Positions 46,062-58,263 are shown, counted from the stretch's first letter. The stretch is 64,000 bases of DNA from Acanthococcus lagerstroemiae (GCA_031841125.1 CM063113.1:57219211-57283210), one strand, 5' to 3'. Made by a program: numbers and translations. Notes: generated by a model not told the origin, from the letters alone.

Positions 46062-46260
46062 TTTCTACAGTCCCCAAGAGTTTTCCCGAGTATCTGAGGA
46101 AGGGGGCAGCACAAACGACGATATTTTCAGCACAAACGTAGCACAAACGATTGACCCCATTTTCAATCCCATACTTGACAGTGGGGGAGTTCTCGTTTCT
46201 ACAGCCCCAAAAAGTTTTCCAGAATATTTCAGGAAGGGGGCAGTACAAACCAGCACAAAC
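46062..46260 (+). repeat. Tandem duplication, ~134-bp unit
   Basis: TTTCTACAGTCCCCAAGAGT at 46062 and TTTCTACAGCCCCAAAAAGT at 46196 begin two units. Both continue AGTTTTCC...GAAGGGGGCAG-ACAAAC. CAGCACAAACG words are repeated between them. Confidence 0.75.
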
Positions 46261-46899
46261 GAATGGTATATGTTCCAAGTCTATCGGGGTGGGGGGCAAG
46301 GGAATGCATTTGTGGGAAGTTCAGTTAGTTAGTTAGTCTATCTACTCCATACTAAAGGATGTTACTCTCGGTCACAACTCCGGTTTCCTTGCGGCTCATC
46401 CCGCATCACCGATCCTTATTCCGCTCGTGTAACTCTAATGTCTCTGCTTTTAGTCGGTATGAGACCCTGAAGTTTTTTTTCTCTGGTACGAACGATATGC
46501 GACGACCTTAAATGTACATTTTTGTATAAATTGTCCTGTCTGGGTACTTTCTGCGTAGAGCACGATGCGAGCGTCTAACAAACGTCTTTTGTTTCCTACA
46601 TTTCTATACTTCCAGCACCAAAACCACATTCCTCTTCTTCTTCTTCTCATCATGACTCATTCTTCTTTCACTCCCTTAATCGGCCAGGTAGGATATTCAT
46701 TTCAGTTACTTACAGTTTATATGATACATGTTTTAGCACTCTCGGTCCGATCTACATTTACTATTCATCAATACAGGCGCTTTCTACACGCTCTCGATTT
46801 TTGATTTCGAATACTCTCGGCCCACTGCGGACTACACTCTTCTCGTGTCGCCGTCGTATTGGTCGCTTCTCTTGCATCAAAAGGTTGCGTACACTCTCC
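46261..46899. other. No gene recognised
   Basis: Unassigned; CTT repeat near 46631-46648. Confidence 0.4.
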
Positions 46900-46907
46900 G
46901 ATTCGTG

Positions 46908-47376
46908 TAGGGACAGGCCAAGCTATTTTGGTGCCCCGTGCCAAGTTTAGAATAAGCGCTCCTAAAAGCTAGAACCTTCTAAAACGCGCTTCAAAACTTA
47001 TAAGTTTGGTGGCCACTGATTTCTGAACGTATGATTGCCACTACACACACATTAAATACATACGTACTACAGCAGCACACATACAAGAGAGCTAGTATCA
47101 ATCCTTGCCGCTAGGCGGTATGCCGCTAATAGCGCTCAATGTTATTTCTTATGGAGTTTCCGTGCTATTAGTCTTACGATTGCGAGTCGGTACTACCCAG
47201 CATAACGTACTATTTTATAAATAATATCTTTCTTCATTACGTTTCAAAATTTTCTTCAAATTTTTTGCCAAAAGTTCCTATGCAATTTTCTGGCCTTTTA
47301 GGCGCCCCTCAAAGTACAGTGTCCTATGGCGCCCCGTGCAAGAGCACGATTTGTCCTTATGGTCGGCCCGACCCTG
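46908..47376. mobile_element. Short hAT-type element, 469 bp
   Basis: The ends are TAGGGACAGGCC and, reversed, CAGGGTCGGGCC. Flanking 8-mers GATTCGTG (46900-46907) and GATTCTTG (47377-47384) match at 7 of 8. GTGCCCCGTGC near each end extends the inverted similarity. It has no transposase. Confidence 0.75.
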
Positions 47377-47384
47377 GATTCTTG

Positions 47385-48712
47385 GCACATCTGATCGTAT
47401 CACGTAGATTCTTGCACGGAGAGTTCATTGGCGAATTCGTGGTTACAAGCTCCGATCTTCTCCTACCCCTGATGGGCTTTCCCTGAATTCGTCCTTGTAC
47501 TGCCAGCATGAAAACGCCATTTTCCCGGATTTTGTGTACAAATTCCAAAAAATCCGCAAATAAATAGAGAGTAGAGAATGATCAGGTATTTCTTTTACTT
47601 TATCTTGTAGGCAGATTGCTTGCCTGACTGTCTGCTTCTGTACGCGTGTATCCATCTGCCAAAATGGCCAGCATCAGCAGAGCTCGTCTCCAGCATGGCC
47701 CGAGTAGGGAGAGGATCTCGTTTATCCAGCGTATTGCTGGTCGGCCTCTATTTCTCCTGTGCTTCCTTGGGGTCCAAATCGTGGTTCTTGTTCCATTTTT
47801 CTTGAACTCCTCTTGACTCATGGCCGGCATATTTAAATATTAGTTTTTTCATTTTATACCCAATATTTTTAATTCCAGTTTTTTCTCGAATTTTTGTTGT
47901 TTCAATTTTATCCCTCAGCCTGAATCCTAATATACTCCTCAGAATGGCGTTTTGTGTATTAATAATTTGTCTTTTCGTGAGTGACGACGTTTGGGTCTCA
48001 TAGGTTAACACCGGCATCACTCAAATTTCCAAAATTTTTGCTTTTAATCCTATTCTCATTTTACTTTTCAAAATAGATTTATTTGCCCAGAAGGCTTCCC
48101 ACGCATTGGAGATCCTCTCTCTTACTATTCCTCCCATGTTATTTTTAAATCTCATAGTCTGTCCTAGATACCCGTATTCTTCTACTCTAGACAATTTTCC
48201 CTCATTCAACCAAAATTCATTCATTCCCTCCATATATGACATAAATTTTATCTTCGACAAGTTCATAGTTAGACCAAATTTTCCGCTTTGCTGCATTAAG
48301 TCATCCCCATCCCCTTCATTTCACTAAAATTTTTTGTTATTAGGATAATATCATTCGCAAATCTTAGATTTGTTAGATTTTTTCCAAAAATGTTGAAGCC
48401 CCTTCCCACCCAGTTTAATTTTCTCAAAATTTATTCCAAAATAGAATTAAAAAGATTTACAGATAGTGGATAGCCTTGTTCCGCGCCTCTTTTAATGTGG
48501 ATGTGTTTGCCTTCAATCTCTGTCTTGATGTATGCTTCTGAGTTATGTTATACGTATTCCAGGACAGCTATAATCTTCTCTTAAGTACTCTCTGTTCTGC
48601 CGTGGACTGCCAGAGCTTTTTATGGTGTACGGAATCGAAGGCCTTGTTAAAATCCACAAATAATAGCCACACCTCGAAATTATATTCATTCGCCTTCTCA
48701 AACCTGTAGCCA
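47385..48712 (-). pseudogene. RTE-type LINE ORF2 remnant (RT to C-terminus)
   Basis: Minus strand from right. FEKANEYNFEVWLLFVDFNK then AFDSVHHKKLW (motif A) lie near 48705-48620. RGAEQGYPLSVNLFNSILE is near 48490 (normally RGVRQGDPLSPxLF). LRFANDIILI lies near 48360; FADD has become FAND, which removes the first catalytic Asp. FGLTMNLSKIKFM and YGYLGQTMRFKN (48280-48150) follow. MMPVLTYETQTSSLTKRQI and LRSILGFRLRDKI (48020-47900), KLIFKYAGHESR (47840) and GRPAIRWINEIL (47730) complete the C-terminus. A further tail GRIQGKPIRGRRRSELV near 47480 may be a second copy. Its 5' part is cut off at 48712 by another element. Confidence 0.93.
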
Positions 48713-49086
48713 CAGGGGTGCTAAGCACCCCCTAGCACTTGCCGGTGCCCCCTGGCTAAATTTAGTGAATAAAAATAACGAATTTCATATTTTTTTCTCG
48801 CTAGTTTTGTTCAGAACTTTTCTGTCCACTACATTTTAATGTTTATAAACTTGGCAACACTGATTTTGCTTTGAAAGGAGGGATGCCAAGAAGCATCAAT
48901 TTCTTTACAAAAGAACCAAAACAGCCGTTGGGGGAAAATACTAATCTCTGTTTAGTTTGTAACAGCTCTGAATCGAAAAATGAAATTTGACTTCAATGCA
49001 ATCTGTGTTTGAAATGGGTGCACGAGGAGTGCTCTGGATTTGATAGAATAGGCTTTTACGTATGCAACTTCTGCGTAACTTCTTAA
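48713..49086 (+). mobile_element. Transposon left end followed by transposase tail
   Basis: CAGGGGTGCTAAGCACCCCC at 48713 has the CAGGG start typical of hAT termini, and the RTE reading stops exactly there. A zinc-finger coding tail follows 170 bp later. The right end was not found. Confidence 0.5.
48883..49086 (+). pseudogene. PHD-like zinc finger, probable C-terminus of a DDE transposase
   Basis: From an ATG at 48883 the frame reads 35 codons to a TGA at 48988, then 31 more to TAA at 49084. Across the TGA the cysteine pattern is complete: NLCLVCNSS, LQCNLCLKWVHEECSGF, YVCNFC, i.e. C-x2-C, C-x2-C, H-x2-C, C-x2-C. This resembles the PHD-type finger at the C-terminus of several transposases, where the TGA position is usually Trp (WxQC). 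A single TGG-to-TGA change would explain the stop. No DDE core lies upstream, so it is an internally deleted copy. A host PHD protein exon is possible but less likely given the transposon surroundings. Confidence 0.65.
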
Positions 49087-50840
49087 AATTATTTTTTTAC
49101 ATACATGATAAATCGACTTTTTTCGCAGTAGCTTCTTAAAATTATTTTTTACGTAATAAATATACTCTTTTCAGCACTAAATCTTGATTTTTATTTAATG
49201 GTTCCGTTTGTGTTTTTTTTTTCTTTTCTTTTTTTTCTATCGTGTAAAATGAAGGGGTTTGGGAAAATTAAAAACAAAAAAAGATTTTTAAAATGTTAAA
49301 AAAAAATTTTTAAGATCATATTTGAAAACAGAAGGGTTTATTCTTTAAATTAAAGTAATTTCCAGGCGATTTTCGTGAATAGTTTTTTCCAATAATAAAT
49401 AAATACAGTCTTGAAACAGATGTTTCGGTTCACCCACTGGGACATAGGTCTCCTTAATCAATTACTTTGATACAAGGGTTATAGTCGGATTCCCTTTGGT
49501 GAACAGCCATTACTGGGGAATGGAGTTTTTTCTAAATCTGAACTCAAACTTAGGTGGTTCTCCGATGCCCGACCCTCCCCTACACGTTTTCCGCGATTCT
49601 CCAACAATTTGGAAAATGTCAGGCAGCAGGTTTTGGAAGTAAGCGCTTCTGCTGTCAACAATATTCCGCACAAAACCCTCTGATATCAAGTTTTCTTCCC
49701 GAAGTCCAGTGGCGTGCATTCCAGGCAAGCAAGGTAAGCGCCACTTACCCCGAAAATTCCCGAGAGAATAAGTTTTCATATACAATATCAACATCAACTT
49801 GTAACAAATAGAAGATAATGAAACATTGGGCAAAACAGGACTGTATTGACGCTTACGCTTAAGTATGTAATATATTCACGGGAGTGAGGGGACAGTTAAG
49901 ACCGAAGCATTATACTGTTCAGCGTTCGGCAATCCTCATACATGTATATTCGTATAGGCCAGTGAGGTGTGCGTCGGATCCAATGCTTCTTTTCCACACC
50001 GCACGTAACACTGCACAACTTAAGCACCGCCTCCGTGTTAATTACCAACACAAAAACACACTAGCATGTTCAACGCGACGAAACCATAGCGTTTGGTTGT
50101 GTTCTGGAAGCGCTTTGAGTCAGGCTTGCCTCGGCTTGGCTACACACGAACGTTGAAGTTGATAGTGAAACGTGATTATGTTCTTCTACTAGTCAACGCA
50201 TTATGTTTGAATGCTCAGATCCCCCCCCCTTCCCCCACCTCAAAATGCGTATTCGGGATCTTATTGAAAAACCTTCTCCTTTTTCGCGATTTATTTTTAA
50301 TGGACAATTACAATTTATAGCCGAAACCAGAATTACCGTTTTTGAAAACTGAGCAAAAGAAAGGTGGTTTGATTTTTACCTGGATACTTTCCACGTATCG
50401 CAATATGAAAACATTTTGTGATTAATCCGTTCTGAAGATGGTGGAAAACTGTTTTGTTGGTAATGTCTGTTATTCGTCACAGAAAAAGATAAATGCATAT
50501 GGAATAACCCTGCACAGGGATACAACAATTTGAATAATTTGATCAGTGCCCTTTTGCAGTAGCATGTTTCATACTTTTATTCTGATTTTTACTTCACTTC
50601 TACAGGCTCAGAAACGTACCCAGGGGGGAAACGTACCCACTGTAGGTCAGTAGTTCAGAAAATTTACCATTTCAGTCAGGCGGAGTTGGGAAAATCCAAT
50701 AAGTCAATTTCTTTTTGGCTTTGATGTTTGGGAATTGTGAGTTGAGCTAATTGGAAAAATCAAACCGGTCGAAATATTTTTGGTTTGCTCTGATATACTT
50801 TGGAATTTTGAGTTGAGTCAGTTGGGACTTTCACAATTTT
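49087..50840. other. No gene recognised
   Basis: T- and A-rich at 49210-49310. CAGTGGCGTGCATTCCAGGC at 49708 looks like a transposon end without partner. C run at 50221-50228. Confidence 0.4.
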
Positions 50841-51048
50841 TGCCAGCCCAGTGGATAGCGCCGCGGTCTCGAAATCTGGAGGTTCCGGGTTCGAGCCGAC
50901 GTAGCAACTCGCTACATTTCGACCCAGACCAGTTTTTCGGCAAGACAAAAAGAGGGCTAAGACAGCCCTAACAGCCTCCCTGCTGTCTCTGAAGTAATAC
51001 TCGAAAGGGCGGTGATTCCAGGGCTCGGATTGAGAATGAAATCAGAAA
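50841..51048 (+). repeat. tRNA-derived SINE, copy 3
   Basis: Box A region decayed (CCCAGTGGATAGCG). Box B-like GGGTTCGAGCC near 50887. The tail GGGCTAAGACAGCCCTAACA, TACTCGAAAGGGCGG, CCAGGGCTCGGATTGAGA matches the other copies. No clear target duplication. Confidence 0.85.
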
Positions 51049-52954
51049 AGTGCCCCCCCCCCCAAGAAAAACTCTTCGGCACATCCCTGTCTATGCTTAT
51101 CGCTTACCTCCTAGAAAAACTCACCGCACGCCACAGCCGAAGTCCAATTTCTGATCAAATTTCAGTGGGCTAACAATATCGGGACGATAAGTAGGAATGC
51201 AGATCACGGCGAGGTGTATAGAAAATCGTGGAGCATCTTGTGTATCGTTGACGAAGAGAAGCACGAATACTTATAAACTACAACAAAGTGCATCAGCATT
51301 ATGCAGGTACGCAGTACGTGGATTTACCAACCATTAAACAGACAGTTTGAAACCGGTCCACGCTAATCAGACTCCGTTCCGGGCAGACATTTCTATTACT
51401 CGCGTTCTCAATCTCATAATACAATCCATTCTCGGCCATAACTATTCCACGTCAGACTCGTACAAACAAAAAATAAAGACAAGTATTTCGGGAAGTCGTA
51501 GCCCGAGGCGAGGGTTCTTTGCTACTGTCCTACCACATCAGGGTGCGATCGTAAATCGAGCAGGGACGTTATCGGAGAGTGTTTATGCACCAATACAGCA
51601 ACCACACATGGCAGCCGGGTAAAAGAAGATGCGATTCGGAGCCTCTTACAGTATATCAGCGTGCTTTATCTGGGAACGATATTATTACTTTTTTATTTAA
51701 ATCGCATCGCGTCCTGGGTTATATTGTGACAGACCACACATGCGTTCGAAATCGATACGAAGGATTAGATAGAGCGAGGGAGGCTGGGCGAGAGGTAAAA
51801 AGCACTGACGATGTGATAGAAGGAGAATACAGGTTGGCATCTTCGAACTAAATGACTACACGTGAGAAATGAATGTAGACCTACACTGGTGTGAGAGAGA
51901 GAAAGAGAGGGTTTAGTGTGAACAATCTCGAAGTAAGGTGAATCGCAATCAACAGACTCTCGCCGATTCTCGACCCACTGACTGAAAAGTTCCGCAGCTT
52001 AATTGCTTCATGCTTCGTTTTCCTTTTAAGCGACCTTTTACAAGCGACCATTAGACCGTTCTCGGTTTTTCGAGGTTTAACTTTAATTGAGTGCGAACGA
52101 ACGAACGGACGGATTATTAACGGCGATCGTTTTTCGTCTGACTAACAACGAGTTAATTAAAAAAAGAGAACGAAGGTGGGTATTTCGGCGCGCCGTTCGA
52201 GCGAGCGGAAAGGGCGGAGATCGATTATTTTCCCTTTCGAGTCAGCTTGGGCTAGGTCAAGAAGGAATAGTAATGCATTCTGGTATCAACAACAGCGGCG
52301 TTTCGAACTAAAGTAACCACAAGATTATCGGCGGATTATTTGAAAAGCAAATAAGTTACGAGATAACTGATTTATTCGAAAACGTGAAAATTAGCTGGAG
52401 GGTTTGTTACTTTTGAAATGAACACCGAAAGCCAACAACCGGAACTAGTACAATCAAGTTGAAAGGAATATCCGAGAGAGGGGGAGGGGTTAGTATTTGA
52501 AATATTGAGACGTATATGTCAGTATTATTAAAATCAAATGAGCTCATTTACACCCATATTCCAGTTGTAACTCAAAAATACCAGGGCGCTCGAGAATGGA
52601 ACTGGATTCCAAGTCTTGAGCTGCTGTGTGGCGAGGGTTACTTTGGCACCCTTTCATCACCTTACACCCAACCAAACTTTATTAAGAGCCTTCGTAAATG
52701 GAACTGAAATACTATATGTCACATCTTAGCCCTCTGTGAGTCTTGACGGATTCAAGTTAGGGCTTAAATAACTTCAAAATAAGTTCAGCGACCCGAAAAA
52801 TTCTATTGTCGGTGTATTTAAAACTAACAACGTAAATTCCAAATTTCAACCCCCTTTCGGAGCCTTTGGAGTCGTGTGTATATCCAAAGTAATTACGAGA
52901 ATTCATTAGTGTGTAGGAAAACCAAGGTCCATTTCACCAGGAGGATTTTGAAGA
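51049..52954. other. No gene recognised
   Basis: Unassigned. 51900-52310 is CpG-richer. C run at 51053-51063. GGGTTACTTTGGCACC near 52637 is a tiny match to the 31-kb repeat. Confidence 0.4.
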
Positions 52955-53420
52955 AGGAAATGGGGGCAAAAATTTGTGAATAGTTTGTGTAATTTGTGTA
53001 CGTTGGTCCCAGAATTTGTGTACGTTCCCTTTCCTTACTATAAATAATCAATGTTTGGGGGGCTGGGGAAATGGTAGCTCCCAAGTCGAGTTGGAGGTCT
53101 GAAAATGGGGGCAAAAATTTGTGTATAATTTATGTAATTTGTGTACGTTGGTCCCAGAATTTGTGTATGCTTCCTCCCCCCACCCCTACTATAAACGATC
53201 AAAGTTTGGGGTAGGCTGGGAAAATGCTAGCCTACCAAGTTGAGTTAGAGATCTGAGAATGGGGTTAAAAATTTGTGTATAATTTGTGTAACTTGTGTAT
53301 CTACCTCCGGCAATTTGTGTACCCTCTATCCACCCTTAGCGACCACATAACGTAAGGGGTGAGAAAAATACCAGACCCCCAAGATAAATTCGAGGTCCGG
53401 GAATGGGAATTCAATCCGCA
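52955..53420 (+). repeat. Foldback structure, left arm of ~145-155-bp tandem units
   Basis: AATGGGGGCAAAAATTTGTG at 52959, 53104 and a variant at 53258 start units containing AATTTGTGTA, TTGGTCCCAGAATTTGTGTA, a pyrimidine stretch, TACTATAAA-ATCAA and GAGTTGGAGGTCTGA. A fourth unit begins at about 53402. Confidence 0.85.
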
Positions 53421-53885
53421 AAATGACCGAGTTTTTGCTAGATCTTCATACGAAGCTAAAGAGGGGTGGAAAAGGGGGCTGGGGGGCTAAGCCACCGGTT
53501 TTAAAATTAGTCTCCCTAAATAAAAAATGTAAAACTATACGAGTACCGCTATTATCGTTTGTGATGTTGCGCTTTTTTTCTTTTTCTTTCTTACAAAGGA
53601 GGTACATATTATGTACAGAGAAAAAATGAGTTGGCTAAAATGAGTTAGTTTAAGTGAGTTCGATACCATCACCCTCCAATTTCGAGGGATAGAGAGTGTA
53701 GAGGAGCCTAATGATGATCCTACTGATAACGAAAAAATCCATGGCAGATGTGTGTGAGTGCCCAAAGTGAGTAAAGTACAAAGTTGAAAGTTCAAAGCTG
53801 TTTGAGAACCTTTTATCTAAAGCATTAGTCAAAAGAAAACACCTACGTGAATCCAAATTCTATGTACCTACATTCCACATAATAA
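53421..53885. other. Spacer between foldback arms
   Basis: 465 bp without the repeat unit. No coding domain recognised. Confidence 0.5.
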
Positions 53886-53899
53886 TGACCATAGATCTT

Positions 53900-54300
53900 T
53901 CTACGGATACACAAATTACGCAAATTGTACACAAATTTTTACCCCTCTTCCCGACGCTCAAGCTCCACTTTAAAGGGCGGTGTTAATATTGCAATTTCTA
54001 CGTAATATGTGTTATGTCCTACCTCCCACTATATGTATATGGTTATTAGAGGTGGAAGGGAGAGAACACACGTTGCCGGAGGTGGATACACAAATTACCC
54101 AAATTATACACAAATTTTGGCCCACATTACAGGAGCTCCAACTGAACTTGGGGGGGTAGCATTTCGCCAGCCCCCAAACTTTGATCGTTCATAGTCCGGG
54201 GAAGGGAGCGTACATAAATTCTGGGACCAATGTACACAAGTTACACAAATTGTACACAAATTTTTGTCTCCATTCCCGGACCTCCCATATTTTGACCCCG
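53900..54300 (-). repeat. Foldback structure, right arm
   Basis: The reverse complement of the left-arm unit occurs around 53930, 54110 and 54265, with ATACACAAATTAC, TACACAAATTTTTG, CCATTCCCGGACCT and CAAACTTTGATCGTTCATAG. The arms thus face each other. Confidence 0.85.
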
Positions 54301-54309
54301 ATCGTGTGG

Positions 54310-56380
54310 GGGTTGTCATGCCATCAAATGCCCCCATGTGCGAGCGGACGTCCATCGCTTTCTTCTACCTACCCCTATCCCTCCATATTCTCCCCCACAG
54401 TATCCCGAATTCCCTGGACAACTCATCCTTCCACTTTGTGGATGGTCTACACTTTTTCCTTTTCCACTCTCTCGGGAACCATTCCTCGCTACCTTCTCTT
54501 ATTTGTCCACAACTCTTGCCATGTGTCCCGTAAAGCCTAATTTTGTTTTCTTAATCCTTTATCCGAGGTCGCTTGACTCTGTTGTTTTCCGGATCTTATC
54601 TAGCCTTACTTTATATTTACTTCTTATTTTCACTATACTTCGTAGCATTCTGACATACGTTGTTTTCAAATTATCCCATTGCGAATTAGTTAGTGAGTTT
54701 CAGCTCCGTAGGTAAGGTTGTCACATATCTGTCCAGAGTTTTTACTTTTTCCCTCGTAGGTAAGTTGCCTTTCAGTATTTCTTTATGTGCCCAGAAGTTC
54801 TACAATGTCTCGGCTGTTCTTGCTCTCCGCTTCACCTTCCCTCTCTCCTGGAACTTGACCTGTTACCCCAGGTAATTGTATTCCCCAACCATTTCCATTT
54901 CCGACCATCATTAATTTTTCGGTCTGGATGTTCGTCATTACCTTGGTATTTGAAACATTCATTGTCAGTCCGACTCTACTGCTTTCGCTATTAAATCTTC
55001 GGTCATAGCCTGCAACTCCTTCAAGTCATTGCTCAGCAATACAATGACGTCTGCGAACCGCAGGTTACTCAGCCATTGACCATTGATCTTCACCCATTTC
55101 CCTTCCCAAATATAGATTTCTATAAATGTCTTCCAGAATCACTTTCAACAGGTTCTGGGAGAGTGGACCCCCCTGTTTTAGCTCTTTTTGTATTTCAAAT
55201 TCTTCCCCAGCCATGTCCAGTCTGATGTATACTGTTGTTTTTTCATACAGTATCTCTACGACATTCCCTTCCATCCCTTGTTGTTTAGCTAGTGTTTCCC
55301 AAACTGCTCAATATTTGACCGAGTTGTCTTATTGAAATATGTAAACATTGGACTTAATGACACACTATCGTTTATTTTTTCCGACGTTTGGTTCAATGCG
55401 AAGATTTAGTCGATAGCCGAGTAGCCCTTCCTGTAACCCACTTGCTCTTTCGGTTGATTCCGATCCCAAGTCTAGTATATTCTATTTTTTCAAAATTTTA
55501 CTAATGTTTGACGAACGCCTGAAAGGTCTTCATACTCAAATCACTCCTATCCACCTTTTAGTACAACAAAATTATTTCCGACTGGTGCTGTTGCATAGAT
55601 GTAAATTTCATTTGAACACACTTACCAAACAGTTTAGCCATGAAGGGTGTAAGCACATCCGCCAGTATTCTCAGTATCTCATTTTCCATTCCATTTGACT
55701 CCGTTGCTTTCCTTTTTTTTTTCGCCGTTTTGTGGACTTTCTCTTTCAGTACTGGAGGCGTAAGATCCTTATTTTCCCTGCTCCTTCAGTCCCTCCTTTC
55801 ATTTCACCTTCCCCCTGTTTTACTGGTTTTCCCTTCCTTTCTTTTTCTTTGTCCGTATACAAGTCTCTGAAAAATTCCGCGGCTTCCGTAAAAATTTCCT
55901 CCCTTGCGAAAAGCTTCTTCTATGTTATCCTTGATTTAATAGCCAGAAATTAATTTTGCCCCGTGCAAGTGCTTTGCGCACCTTCTTGCTCGAGCCACTC
56001 CCCTCCAGTTTACCTCTAATCACCTCCCGGATGTCTCTTCGTACTCTGTTTCTGATCAATTTCCTCAGGTTACACAACTCGATCTGAACATGCCAGGTTA
56101 AGTTGATCTTGTTCCTAATCTCCGTTCTCTTAATTATAATATTTCTCGTTTCATCGCTAATTTTATCGTTTTTGTGGGTCTAGCCTTCCTTTCCCCAACT
56201 TGCGTAACTACCTCTCTGATAGAGTCTTCCATCCAGTTATATTCCTCCTGCAAGTTCGGAAAGGTTCTGTTCTCTGGCTCATCTAACTTCGTCCTTAAGC
56301 TTTGATCATAACCGTTAATTAAATAATATAAGCCTGACAATGACCATTTCTTATTTATTTGGGCTCTCTGTAGGAACCCT
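54310..56380 (-). pseudogene. RTE-type LINE ORF2 remnant (linker, RT, C-terminus)
   Basis: Minus strand, many frames, right to left. EEYNWMEDSIREVV lies near 56260 (endonuclease-RT linker). ENEILRILADVLTPFMAKLF near 55660. KEQVGYRKGYSAID near 55450 (the EQxGFRKGxSTID hallmark). LDMAGEEFEIQKELKQGGPL near 55200 (xxGxPLS box). VGLTMNVSNTKVM near 54960. FVHMLTYGAETH-like LTYGAETH near 54700 with MLRSIVKIRSKYKVRLDKI. LGFTGHMARVVDK is near 54530. Family order is complete, but stops and shifts occur throughout, and motif A reads as TYFNKTTRSN. Confidence 0.9.
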
Positions 56381-57889
56381 ATAATAGCAACTGAATAATT
56401 ATGAAGAAATTGATAACGCAATTCAAACAACTGAATTAAATAACGTAACCATAATGATAATTGTGAAACGGTATTCATAAGGTAATATGACGACAGTGCA
56501 AATAAAAATATTCAAACCGGAAACGCACAACTTTCCAAAACTCGAAATATTCGTCTGAGTAATGTGTGACGTAATCGGTTATTATTTTTACAAAGGTGGG
56601 TGCCGAATGAGCCAAAAAATATTCGAAGGTTGCTTCCCCTTGACCGTCCACTCGACCACTACTAGTTAGCGGCGATCGGTTATGCAAATCTATCAACGTC
56701 GTAACAGGCACAGATAATCGCAAATTTCAGGCGCTAACATATGCAATTCTATTAACATCTTACATCGTTGTCGATATTGCCCACACACAGACACGCAGGC
56801 ACTTCGAGCTCTGCGACACTCTGCCTATCTACAGAGGTCACAGAAAACGAAACTAACTCGTACACGTGCAGGACAAAATTTCGAAAAAGATGAACGTTTA
56901 TGAAGTTCTCTTCATGACTAGTTCCAAGTGTGAAGTCGAACTGTCGATGCAGAACGAAGTTCGGCGCACAAAATTTAGAGACTCGAGCGAGAGAGGACGA
57001 GAAATTTGAATATCACTTTTACGCTGAAAATTTCGCCCTTTCCTTCGCCCGTCCCAGGCTCAACGACGTCTGGACTGGAACCGAAAATTTCTAACCTCTA
57101 CGATTTCAGCTGAGGGTCTACCAACGGAACTTTTTTTTCTCTCTCTCTACCCCGTTATTATCGCTATACTATAGACAGTAATACTGATAACTCAGAAGTC
57201 TATATACGAAAACGTTTTTAAAAGTTGTGCACCGAAATTCAAAATTATGTGTCTTGTTATAGCGCCACTCGTTATCTCTCTCCTGCGCCGCCTTCGTTTT
57301 TATGCGAAAAGAGCTACTGCCAATTTTCAGATAGTTCAGAGTAAAGACGCGAAAAGCGAATGGAATCGTGTGAAATGCGTTCTTCGGTCGGCCATTTAAG
57401 AACCAGAACAAGACCCTTGAGCGGCATCTTTCCGATGAACTAATCGTTCTCGAGGGCGAAAAGATGATTTATGAACCTGAAAACACGACGGCTTCGATCG
57501 CAATGAAAGCAGTTCAATGAGAATTGAAGGACTACGTCATCCCAACGCCGCTCTCGTTGGTTCCTACGAAATCTCAAAAACTCTATCCGGTGATTCGCCC
57601 AAAGCTAGTGTGAGTCAGTCAGTCAATTATTCCAACAGCCAAACACATAAACGATCAAATAGCAGATAGACAAGCAGACAGAGAATTTGACGAAAATCGA
57701 AGCAAGTAAAGTCTGTCAGGTTTCAGCTCTATTCTTACCCCTTCATCTTCAAAGAGGAACTGATGGCTGGACATGGTAGCCAATAATTGTTATAATTTGT
57801 CTGCCTACATATCCGACTACTTTGAAGACGTTTTGTCAGTCTGTTTGCTTGTCTACATGACTGACCACCTCCAGTGTGCGTCCAGTATG
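56381..57889. other. No gene recognised; CpG-containing DNA
   Basis: Unassigned, with a CT tract near 57131-57147. This is one of the few long stretches without transposon signature. Confidence 0.4.
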
Positions 57890-58260
57890 GGGAAGGTCAC
57901 ACTTGGAAGTTCCGCACTAAGCCCAATATGCGGGCTCTGTCAAGGAGACCATTCGGCCAATTATCAGGGCTGTCTGATCCATAAGAAATTTATGTCCAGT
58001 CACCGCACTGACAAAAACAGCTTCAACACTGAATCGAACATTACTAACCCAGTATGCATCGTGGGATTCAGTAATACACCGACGTGATCAAGCAAACCGG
58101 CATCCTCTGCTCAAGCTGTTAATAGACGCACCAGGGGGAGTCCAACCCCACACCAACAATAATACCGGCATAATTGCATGCTTCAGAGGTTAGAACTACT
58201 CATAACAGACCTTATTCGCCAAAATGGTATGTTTCTCGAACTACTACTGCGTAATCAACC
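57890..58260 (+). pseudogene. Jockey-type LINE ORF1 (gag) C-terminal fragment
   Basis: The frame 57773-58087 carries ICGLCQGDHSANYQGCLIHK near 57930, matching the last zinc knuckle of Jockey gag (CxxCxGxHxANYxGC). It is followed directly by the ORF2 endonuclease reading, the normal Jockey order. The N-terminal gag region is absent or unrecognisable. Confidence 0.75.
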
Positions 58261-58263
58261 AAA

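Noticed and set aside
45787..46332. 181-codon plus-strand frame
   Set aside because: Partly a tandem duplication, no recognised domain, overlapped by frames of similar length on the other strand.
49708..49727. Transposon end CAGTGGCGTGCATTCCAGGC
   Set aside because: No partner end or duplication visible; not enough to call an element.
52955..53420. CRISPR-like array
   Set aside because: Units are long (about 150 bp), diverged and have no unique short spacers; the setting is eukaryotic.
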